Shown here piece by piece: positions 7,607 to 13,953 of a DNA stretch of 36,073 bases; position 1 is the first letter of the stretch; every line of letters begins with the position of its first letter. Source of the DNA: Desulfuromusa sp. (GTDB lineage: Bacteria; Desulfobacterota; Desulfuromonadia; Desulfuromonadales; Geopsychrobacteraceae). Under the pieces are notes generated by a model. The model worked only from the letters and a program-made list of their open reading frames with translations, made no database searches and was not told the DNA's origin. The stretch lies in the NCBI GenBank assembly GCA_027858895.1, contig JAQIBX010000055.1, positions 1 through 36,073 of the forward strand. The letters run 5' to 3'. A program made the translations under genes and the position numbers.

Positions 7607-8563
7607 ATGAAACAAATTGTCAAAATTTTATCGCTACTTGTTGTAGCAACCATCGCTTTCAGCGTTCCTGCAATTGCCAAAGATCGTATTGTTTTTGGTG
7701 GTGGCCCTGCTGGCGGCACCTTCCAGACCGTAGCAAACGCCATTCAGGTTTATGATCCAGTCAAGGCAATGGACTTCTCGCTTAAAGCACAATCTTCAGC
7801 GGGTTCAGTAGAGAATCTGCGCAGGGTCGATTCTGGCAAAATGGATTTTGCCACTGTCTACTCTGGCCACGTTTACCTTGGCGCCAACGGTATGATGAAG
7901 AACGACACCAAAAAGTACACTAATGTTCGTGCAGTTAGCTTCCTTTACGGAGCACCAGCTCAACTGGTTGTCCGTGCAGGTTCCGGCATCAAGTCGGTCA
8001 AAGATCTGGTGGGCAAGAAAGTCGGCGTGGGTAATGCTGGTTCCGGCGCTTTTGCCAACTGTGAACTCTTCTTCAGCCACATGGGTGTTTGGGATAAAGT
8101 CGGGCGTAATGCCATGGGTTACAACGATGCCGCAGCTGCTTTCGGCAACAATCAACTCGACGCCTTCTGGCTCTTTACCGCCTTCCCATCTGGTGCTGTC
8201 ATCATGGCTGCCCAGACCAACGACATTGAAATGGTCGACCTGGCTGCCGATGCTAAAGCCTCCGGTTTCTTCAAGAAGTACCCCTACTTCGGCAAACTCA
8301 GCGTTCCAGCAGGTACCTATAAGGGAGTCGACACCGAGACTCCTTCCTTTCAGGATTCAGCTCTTTGGGTAGCTAATAAGGACGTTTCTGATGACGTTGT
8401 CTACAAGCTTCTCTCTGCAATCTATACCCCTGAAGGCTTAGCACACATGGTCGCGCAGAAGAAAACCTTCAAAGCTATGTCCGTAGCTAAGGGTGCTGAC
8501 GGCATCGTAACTCCAATGCATCCAGGCGCTATCAAGTTCTGGAAAGAAAAAGGTGTTCTCTAA
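7607..8563 (+). CDS. TAXI-family TRAP transporter periplasmic binding protein
   Basis: The 318-residue product starts with a signal peptide (MKQIVKILSLLVVATIAFSV, cleavage after PAIA near residue 24). The mature protein begins KDRIVFGGGPAGGTFQTVA, the TAXI family hallmark, and continues with the conserved KDLVGKKVGVGNAGSGAFAN region. TAXI proteins capture small organic solutes in the periplasm, with glutamate-like or dicarboxylate ligands in characterised cases, and hand them to the cognate permease. The ligand here cannot be read from sequence. AAAGGAG nine bases upstream fixes the start at 7607, not the in-frame Met at 7574. The gene is followed by a GC-rich stem-loop and then the fused permease. 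Expression is probably sigma-54 dependent. Confidence 0.95.
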   Translation: MKQIVKILSLLVVATIAFSVPAIAKDRIVFGGGPAGGTFQTVANAIQVYDPVKAMDFSLKAQSSAGSVENLRRVDSGKMDFATVYSGHVYLGANGMMKNDTKKYTNVRAVSFLYGAPAQLVVRAGSGIKSVKDLVGKKVGVGNAGSGAFANCELFFSHMGVWDKVGRNAMGYNDAAAAFGNNQLDAFWLFTAFPSGAVIMAAQTNDIEMVDLAADAKASGFFKKYPYFGKLSVPAGTYKGVDTETPSFQDSALWVANKDVSDDVVYKLLSAIYTPEGLAHMVAQKKTFKAMSVAKGADGIVTPMHPGAIKFWKEKGVL

Positions 8564-8593
8564 TCTTTTTCATTGATTCGGATTTGTAACTTA

Positions 8594-8627
8594 TTCAACC
8601 CGGGGCGCTGAAGTGCCCCGGGTTGAA
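8594..8627 (+). other. GC-rich stem-loop between TRAP binding protein and permease genes
   Basis: A perfect 13-bp stem (TTCAACCCGGGGC 8594-8606, GCCCCGGGTTGAA 8615-8627) carries an eight-base loop. It is followed by ACCTTTCATT, not a T-tract. It is therefore more likely an mRNA 3'-end stabiliser or partial terminator than a full terminator, which would let the binding protein be made in excess of the permease. Confidence 0.7.
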
Positions 8628-8751
8628 ACCTTTCATTGCATAAATTTTCGGCTCGGGAACAGGCCAGAGTGAATAAAACTAGCCAAACTATTTGTTCATT
8701 ATTGCGTCTTCCCCAGCTTAAACATTCATCTTCAACCAACAGAGGTATCCC

Positions 8752-10482
8752 GTGTATAATGCATTAAACCGATTTGAGCAGATTCTTTTTGATGTCTGTG
8801 CCCTGTTTCTCCTGTTGTTCTACTCTTACGCGGCGGTCATATCACCAACATCGACCCAGTATCACCGGGGCATTTATGTCATCATCACCTACATCCTGGT
8901 GTTCCTGTTATACAAATCTAAAACAAAATTGTTTCGGGTAGTCGATTATTGCTTGATCACCATCTCAGTGGTGACCATCAGTTACTGGATATTCAACTTT
9001 GAAGTGATCAACTACCGCACCGGCGCCGAAACCCAGCTCGACATGACCATTGCCATTGCCGGCGTACTGGTCAGTATTGAACTGGCTCGACGCGTAGTCG
9101 GTAACGTTTTTGTCATCATCGGCGTTATAATGCTCGCTTATGGCGTCTACGGCGACTCCATGCCCGACCTCATTTCGCACGCAGGGGCATCCTTCCCGGA
9201 GCTCTGTGTTTCGATATTTTATAAAAGTGACGGTATCTTCGGCATTATGGCCAATGTTCTGGCCACCTACATTCTCTTGTTTGTGCTGTTCGGTGCTTTC
9301 CTGGAAAAATGTGGCGCGCAAAAATTCTTTATTGATTTCCCATTGGCTGCGGTTGGACATAAAATTGGCGGCCCGGCCAAAGTTGCGGTTATCGCTTCCG
9401 GCCTGTTCGGTTCCATTTCAGGCAGTGCCATTGCCAACGTCGTCTCAACCGGAGCTTTCACTATTCCGATGATGAAGAAAGCCGGTTTCAAACCACACAT
9501 TGCTGGCGGAATCGAGCCAGCGGCTTCGATTGGTGGAATGTTTATGCCGCCGATCATGGGTGCCGGTGGCTTCATCATGGCCGAGCTGACCGGGGAGCCC
9601 TATTCCCGAATTATGCTCGTCGCCCTGTTCCCGGCGCTGATGTATTTTTTCAGTGTGTTTGTCATGGTGCACTACGAAGCGAAGAAGGAAGGTATCCTCG
9701 GTGAAAAATCGGCAGAAAGCGCCATGACGATTTTCAAGAAAGAGTGGTACTACACTCTGCCGCTGGTCGTTATCACGATTTTCATGCTGTACGGCTACTC
9801 CCCAGGCTATGCCGCCATCCTCGGCCTAGTCTCCTGCATTGCCGTTTCCTATGTTGTAAAAGAAACCCGGATCGGGCCGAAAGAGTTCCTCGAAGCAGCC
9901 CGCAACGGTGCCGAAAGCAGCCTCAAGATCGGTGCAACGGTTGGTGTTATCGGTATTATTATTGCCGTACTGACCTACAGCGGCCTGGTTTTGACCTTTG
10001 CCGATATCGTTATCGAGTTGGCTGGCGGTTCGTTGCTCATGACCATCCTGCTGATTGCGCTCGCTTCTCTGGTTCTGGGGATGGGCGTCCCGGTCACAGC
10101 AGCCTATCTGATTACCGCCGTGGTTGCGGTTCCGGCCCTGACCCATTTGGGCGTTAATGAACTGGCTGCCCACATGATCGTTTACTGGTTGTCACAGGAC
10201 TCTAATATCACACCGCCGGTCTGTATCGCTGCCTTTGCCGGAGCGACCATCGCCGGAGCCAACATGTGGAAAACCGGGTTCGCTGCCTTTAAGTTTGCCA
10301 AGTTCCTCTATCTTGGGCCGCTGCTATTTGGCTACGTGCCTGGATTTTCCCTCGACGGCACTTCGATGGATATCATCAAGGCCTTTATCTTTATCTTCTT
10401 CGGCACCTGGCTCTACTCCTACATGCTCAGCGGCATTTGGCTGAAGACCTGGCTCGGCTTTGGCAAAAACAAAGCTGCGTAA
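8752..10482 (+). CDS. TRAP transporter permease, fused small (4TM) and large (12TM) subunits
   Basis: The 576-residue inner-membrane protein joins a DctQ-like N-terminal part (about residues 1-110, with four hydrophobic segments) to a DctM-like 12-helix domain, the standard form in TAXI systems. The large-subunit part shows FGSISGSAIANVVSTGAFTI near residue 222 and later GGMFMPPIMGAGGFIMAELT, with repeats of the same fold at LGMGVPVTAAYLITAVV and QDSNITPPVCIAAFAGA. It imports the solute bound by the upstream protein using a Na+ or H+ gradient. The start is GTG at 8752 with AGAGG six bases upstream. The reading frame is intact and the gene is closed by a strong terminator, so the pair forms a complete two-gene transporter. 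Confidence 0.95.
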   Translation: MYNALNRFEQILFDVCALFLLLFYSYAAVISPTSTQYHRGIYVIITYILVFLLYKSKTKLFRVVDYCLITISVVTISYWIFNFEVINYRTGAETQLDMTIAIAGVLVSIELARRVVGNVFVIIGVIMLAYGVYGDSMPDLISHAGASFPELCVSIFYKSDGIFGIMANVLATYILLFVLFGAFLEKCGAQKFFIDFPLAAVGHKIGGPAKVAVIASGLFGSISGSAIANVVSTGAFTIPMMKKAGFKPHIAGGIEPAASIGGMFMPPIMGAGGFIMAELTGEPYSRIMLVALFPALMYFFSVFVMVHYEAKKEGILGEKSAESAMTIFKKEWYYTLPLVVITIFMLYGYSPGYAAILGLVSCIAVSYVVKETRIGPKEFLEAARNGAESSLKIGATVGVIGIIIAVLTYSGLVLTFADIVIELAGGSLLMTILLIALASLVLGMGVPVTAAYLITAVVAVPALTHLGVNELAAHMIVYWLSQDSNITPPVCIAAFAGATIAGANMWKTGFAAFKFAKFLYLGPLLFGYVPGFSLDGTSMDIIKAFIFIFFGTWLYSYMLSGIWLKTWLGFGKNKAA

Positions 10483-10497
10483 CCTTAAAAGCAAACC

Positions 10498-10531
10498 AAA
10501 AAAGACCTCTCAGATTGAGAGGTCTTTTTTT
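10498..10531 (+). terminator. intrinsic terminator after the TRAP permease (may work both ways)
   Basis: An 11-bp stem AAAGACCTCTC (10501-10511) / GAGAGGTCTTT (10517-10527) with a five-base loop is followed by a T-run to 10531. The opposite strand also ends in a T-run, so it may terminate the minus-strand small-protein transcript as well. Confidence 0.92.
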
Positions 10532-10680
10532 ATCTCTGTTGACACCTGAAGGCTAATCTTCCCTAGGAGACTGTCCGACAATGAATGTCCGGCTGCAAAC
10601 CCAGCTGTTTTGCCCATATTTCAGCTTCTTTTCAGCCCATAGCTATGGCCATGAGCTCTCAAATGAGCCAAAATCCGATT

Positions 10681-10842
10681 TCAAACTTCCGAGTTTTCGC
10701 TTCGGTCCTTATTCTCGGACAAACTCCCAGCAGGTTCCTCAGCCTTTTCTTCCTGTTTCCGCTTATTCTTTTCTTCTTTTTTAGCTTTTTTGGCAATTTC
10801 CTTCTGCCGTTTTTCAAAGCCGTAGTTCGGTTTCATAGCCAT
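10681..10842 (-). CDS. small, highly charged protein of unknown function (53 aa)
   Basis: The frame beginning MAMKPNYGFEKRQKEIAKKA is almost entirely Lys, Glu, Arg and Ala over residues 10-35 and likely forms one long charged helix; the tail is acidic. Short proteins beginning MKPNYxFEKRQKE are, to my recollection, widely conserved hypothetical proteins in proteobacteria. I chose the Met at 10842 because AAAGGA lies about eight bases upstream; a longer in-frame extension to 10965 includes residues unlike the family. It follows the DEAD-box helicase by 103 bases on the same strand, so a shared transcript and an RNA-related role are possible but unproven. No domain, signal peptide or metal site is visible. 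Confidence 0.72.
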   Translation of the reverse strand: MAMKPNYGFEKRQKEIAKKAKKEEKNKRKQEEKAEEPAGSLSENKDRSENSEV

Positions 10843-10945
10843 CTGGTTGTCCTTTCCGATTGATATTACGCAAGCGATTAGACTGAAATAGATTCCAAAG
10901 TACCTGATGAACTGTAGCGTGATCTCTCTGCACTCACCCTTATAT

Positions 10946-12199
10946 TTAACGTCGCCCGCCAGCAACGGCGGCTTTCCTGCTGTTAGATTGTGGCTTCATC
11001 TTGCCCTGCTGCGACTTGACACGTGGCGCCGGCCGAGCGGAGGGTCTTACCGACTGAACAGCTCGTTTGGGAGCAGGTACAGTGTAATCGAAACCATCCA
11101 GTTTATGGCGCTCAAGTTGAGTACCAAGGGCCCGTTCGATGGTTCGCACCATCAGCTTATCATCCTCACTTGCCAGGGTAAAAGCATCGCCACTACGGGC
11201 AGCACGGCCAGTACGACCGATCCGGTGGATGTAAGCATCGGCCGTATCAGGCATATCAAAATTAATTACATGAGAAATCTGTGAGACATCGATGCCACGA
11301 GCAGCGATATCGGTCGCCACCAAGATCTGAAAGCGACCATCACGGAAGCCATCCAGAGCAGCCTGGCGCCGCGGTTGAGAGAGATTCCCCTGTAAAGATG
11401 CCGCCCGATAACCGCACTTCTTCAGTTTTTCATCGAGCCGCTTCGCCCGATGCTTGGTCCGAGTGAAGACTAAGACTGATTCAGTATCGGTCTGCTTCAA
11501 CAATGCCAGCAACAGGTCGGTCTTGAGATGTTGGCCCACCGGATAGAGGGCATGGCTCACCGTCAGTGCGGGAGCAACCGTAGCAATCTGTACCGTTTCC
11601 GGATTATTGAGAAGCTCCTGAGCCAGATGGCGAATTTCTTTCGGCATAGTCGCCGAGAAAAGCAAGGTCTGACGTTTTGTCGGCAGGCATTTAATGATTC
11701 GGCGGATATCGGGCAAAAAGCCCATGTCAAACATCCGATCCGCCTCATCGAGTACCAGCACATCCAATTGACTCAGATCGATGGTTGACTGCTTGATGTG
11801 ATCGAGCAATCGACCCGGACAGGCAACGACAATTTCAGCGCCGCGTTTCAGTTTGGTAATCTGCGGGTTGATACCAACTCCGCCGTAAATTGTAACGCTG
11901 CGTAAGCCACTCTGCTGCCCCATCTGACTGAGGGACATGTGAATCTGTTCAGCAAGCTCACGGGTCGGAGCGATGATCAGGGCTCGGACGCAACCGCGAC
12001 GTCCTGTCATCAGCTGGTGCAGGATCGGCAAACCAAATGCAGCTGTCTTGCCAGTTCCTGTTTGCGCCAGACCCATCACATCACGGTGCTGCATGATCTT
12101 CGGGATGGCTTGCCCCTGAATCGGGGTCGGTTGAATAAATCCCGCTGCAGTAACTCCAGCAGCGATCTTTGGGTGGAGATTAAAACTTGTGAAATCCAT
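10946..12199 (-). CDS. rhlE: DEAD-box ATP-dependent RNA helicase, RhlE type
   Basis: This 417-residue helicase has all core motifs in order: F-x-L-H-P...GFIQPTPIQ (Q motif, residues 6-26), AQTGTGKT (motif I, about 45-52), PTRELAEQ (Ia), DEAD (motif II, near 150), SAT (III, near 182), then the second RecA domain with VATDIAARGID (V) and HRIGRTGRAA (VI). A basic C-terminal tail (PSARPAPRVKSQQGKMKPQS) follows, as in RhlE proteins, and probably helps RNA binding. Its likely job is ATP-driven remodelling of rRNA or mRNA structure, often in ribosome assembly or cold adaptation. AAGGAATAA precedes the ATG. The leader contains a terminator-like hairpin (12283-12312), so attenuation is possible. Confidence 0.94.
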   Translation of the reverse strand: MDFTSFNLHPKIAAGVTAAGFIQPTPIQGQAIPKIMQHRDVMGLAQTGTGKTAAFGLPILHQLMTGRRGCVRALIIAPTRELAEQIHMSLSQMGQQSGLRSVTIYGGVGINPQITKLKRGAEIVVACPGRLLDHIKQSTIDLSQLDVLVLDEADRMFDMGFLPDIRRIIKCLPTKRQTLLFSATMPKEIRHLAQELLNNPETVQIATVAPALTVSHALYPVGQHLKTDLLLALLKQTDTESVLVFTRTKHRAKRLDEKLKKCGYRAASLQGNLSQPRRQAALDGFRDGRFQILVATDIAARGIDVSQISHVINFDMPDTADAYIHRIGRTGRAARSGDAFTLASEDDKLMVRTIERALGTQLERHKLDGFDYTVPAPKRAVQSVRPSARPAPRVKSQQGKMKPQSNSRKAAVAGGRR

Positions 12200-12282
12200 T
12201 TATTCCTTCTTTGACAAGCCGGTCCGAATTAGCTAATTATTACTGTAACGAGAGAATTGACACTTACGGACAGGCTCTAAAT

Positions 12283-12312
12283 AAAAAAGGCTCCAGAATA
12301 TCCCGGAGCCTT
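12283..12312 (-). terminator. minus-strand intrinsic terminator or leader attenuator upstream of the helicase
   Basis: Arms AAGGCTCC (12287-12294) and GGAGCCTT (12305-12312) form a hairpin followed, on the minus strand, by TTTTTT. It lies 84 bases before the helicase start. No minus-strand gene ends just before it; the nearest is the E2 gene, whose stop is about 670 bases upstream across the oppositely oriented lipoprotein gene. Confidence 0.8.
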
Positions 12313-12497
12313 GAAGAATGTCTTTTTCAATCTTGGAACAGTGCTATTCAGTTGTTATTCATTCATTTTTTTTAAAGAACGATAACAACGGAGGTACTGT
12401 ATCAAGTAATGTGAACAAAAGTCAACTGACTGTCTGGCTGGAGAAAGATAACAACAAAACCCAGCAAATGGACCGACAGTATTCCTTGCTGGAAATA

Positions 12498-12506
12498 TGC
12501 TAAAAT
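12498..12506 (+). promoter_or_regulatory. possible extended -10 promoter of the lipoprotein gene
   Basis: TG-C-TAAAAT at 12498-12506 fits an extended -10 element. No good -35 is seen 17 bases upstream. The start would be near 12513, about 32 bases before the ATG. Confidence 0.35.
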
Positions 12507-12544
12507 CTGACCCCTTGGGAGAATCATAGCGAAAGGAAATTTTT

Positions 12545-12964
12545 ATGTTTAACGTCTATAGGGTTGAAAAACCCGCTCAGCTTCAATCGTGTAGGCATCG
12601 AAAATTACTTCGACGGCTTGGATTAACGCTACTATCGCTGCTGTTAGTGGGATTTCTATCTGGTTGCGCAGACCATTCAGCCAGAAACCAGGAACTCTTA
12701 GCCAAAAGCTATCACAGCTTATCGAACGATGATTTAATTCTGTACTACTACCAACTTGAAGACCAAATTGAAGTGGTCGAACGCAAAAAAAGCAAACCTT
12801 CTGTCAGTTTGGGTTTTGGGTTGGGTAGTTTTGGCCATAGCAGTGCTAGCAGCGCTGGAGTGGGCGTCTCAACAGGCGGCAGTAAACAAAACGTGGCAAC
12901 TAACCTGCGTGATCGGCGCAATGAGGTCAGGCTAGAGTTGCAGCATCGCGGGGTGAATCCATAG
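12545..12964 (+). CDS. small predicted lipoprotein of unknown function (139 aa)
   Basis: The N-terminus carries basic residues, a hydrophobic core (LGLTLLSLLLVGFL) and a lipobox L-S-G-C, with the lipidated Cys at about residue 41. It is probably exported and anchored by signal peptidase II. The signal region is long because of about 20 polar residues before the core. The mature protein has a helical start (SLSNDDLILYYYQLEDQIEV), a Gly/Ser-rich middle (GFGLGSFGHSSASSAGVG) resembling flexible or membrane-inserting segments, and a charged helix at the end (RDRRNEVRLELQHRG). AAAGGAAATTTTT precedes the ATG. It is monocistronic and converges with the E2 gene, whose stop codon is 15 bases past its own. 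I do not recognise a named family. Confidence 0.82.
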   Translation: MFNVYRVEKPAQLQSCRHRKLLRRLGLTLLSLLLVGFLSGCADHSARNQELLAKSYHSLSNDDLILYYYQLEDQIEVVERKKSKPSVSLGFGLGSFGHSSASSAGVGVSTGGSKQNVATNLRDRRNEVRLELQHRGVNP

Positions 12965-12978
12965 AGTCCAAAGAAAAG

Positions 12979-13860
12979 CTAGTGCTGAAATAGCACGATT
13001 GGTGCCTCGAGATAGCATTTTATGGTATCCAGAAATTCGGCGACATCAACCCCGTCCAATACCCGATGATCTGCAGACAAGGTGAGGCGCATGATCGGCG
13101 CAACCGCCGGGTCGCCCTGATCATCGACTACAACCTCCCCCTTTATTGTCCCCACCGCCAGAACTGCGGCCTGTGGTGGAGTAATAATGGCGCTGAAAGA
13201 CTCGACTCCAAGCATCCCCATGTTAGTGATTGTAAAGGTCGCACCACTGCAATCGTGCTCCGGCAATTCTCCCTGTAACATAGTTTTTTCTGCCAGATCA
13301 CGGGCTTTTTTGCTGATTTGCCGCAAACTTAATTTTTCACATTGATGCAGAACTGGATAGTACAGGCCACGATCTGTAGCAGCAGCAATAGCAATATTAA
13401 TATCAGGCAGTTCAACCCCCTGCTCGCCGTTCCAAGTTGCATTGACCCAGGGATGCTCAATCAGTGCGCGAGCAGTCGCAGCAAGAATAAAATCATTAAT
13501 GGTCACACCGAGATCATGCCGAAAACGAACCACATCAGTCATATCGACTGAAATTGTCACATACACATGAGGGATCGTTTGCCAAGCCTGTTCCATTTTC
13601 AGAGCCAGAAGGCGGCGTATTTTGACCAGTTTTCCCCGCTCAACTAGATTTGGTAAAGAGACTTTCTGCTGATACGCTGTCTGCTCTCTCCCATCCATAC
13701 TGCCTGCTGATTGCGCACGTTCGATATCAGCCAAGACAATTCTCCCTTGCGCACCACTTCCAGACAAAGAGCTCAGATCTATTCCTAATTCGTCAGCTAA
13801 CTTTCTCGCAGCTGCTGACACACGAAATTGCCCTTCTTTCGACTTTTCAGTTTCACTCAT
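12979..13860 (-). CDS. 2-oxoacid dehydrogenase E2-like acyltransferase lacking a lipoyl domain
   Basis: The 293-residue protein starts directly with a peripheral-subunit-binding (E3-binding) domain: VSAAARKLADELGIDLSSLS then GSGAQGRIVLADIE, about residues 14-48. A short linker leads to the catalytic acyltransferase domain (about 70-293). The active-site motif H-x3-D-G is present as DHRVLDG with His near residue 265, and TITNMGMLGVESFSAIITPP is conserved. Normal E2 proteins have one to three lipoyl domains before the binding domain. None is here, and only 93 bases separate it from the upstream gene, so it was not cut off by a nearby frameshift. No E1 or E3 genes are nearby. AAGGAG eight bases before the ATG marks the start. 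It could borrow a lipoyl domain from another subunit or transfer acyl groups from CoA directly. Confidence 0.9.
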   Translation of the reverse strand: MSETEKSKEGQFRVSAAARKLADELGIDLSSLSGSGAQGRIVLADIERAQSAGSMDGREQTAYQQKVSLPNLVERGKLVKIRRLLALKMEQAWQTIPHVYVTISVDMTDVVRFRHDLGVTINDFILAATARALIEHPWVNATWNGEQGVELPDINIAIAAATDRGLYYPVLHQCEKLSLRQISKKARDLAEKTMLQGELPEHDCSGATFTITNMGMLGVESFSAIITPPQAAVLAVGTIKGEVVVDDQGDPAVAPIMRLTLSADHRVLDGVDVAEFLDTIKCYLEAPIVLFQH

Positions 13861-13953
13861 CTAATCTCTCCTTGCCAAACCACACCTGTTTCAACAGCAC
13901 AACCGCACCAATATCCATGCAAGCTTGGATGATCGATACTTTGTCCAATAACC

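Larger units (their letters stand above)
12200..12544. other. 345-bp divergent intergenic region, helicase / lipoprotein
   Basis: No credible gene was found; a 61-codon plus frame at 12318-12503 has no ribosome binding site and no recognisable pattern. It holds a 12-bp perfect palindrome AATTAGCTAATT (12227-12238) just before the helicase, a minus-strand terminator hairpin (12283-12312), and a possible plus-strand extended -10 promoter for the lipoprotein gene. Confidence 0.6.

Noticed and set aside
12227-12238. AATTAGCTAATT palindrome before the helicase gene as an operator
   Set aside because: Low-complexity AT palindrome, single copy, no linked regulator; kept only as a note in the intergenic entry.
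12318-12503. 61-codon plus-strand frame before the lipoprotein gene
   Set aside because: No ribosome binding site, no recognisable pattern, and it overlaps the predicted promoter of the next gene.
12982-12996. GTGCT-GAAAT-AGCAC hairpin between the converging lipoprotein and E2 genes as a bidirectional terminator
   Set aside because: The stem is only five pairs, lies inside the E2 coding end and has no T-tract on either strand.
13861-13953. Remnant of a lipoyl domain upstream of the E2-like gene
   Set aside because: The interval is only 93 bases; the open frame ending at its ATG (TGA overlap) is short, lacks a start and shows no DKA-type lipoylation motif.
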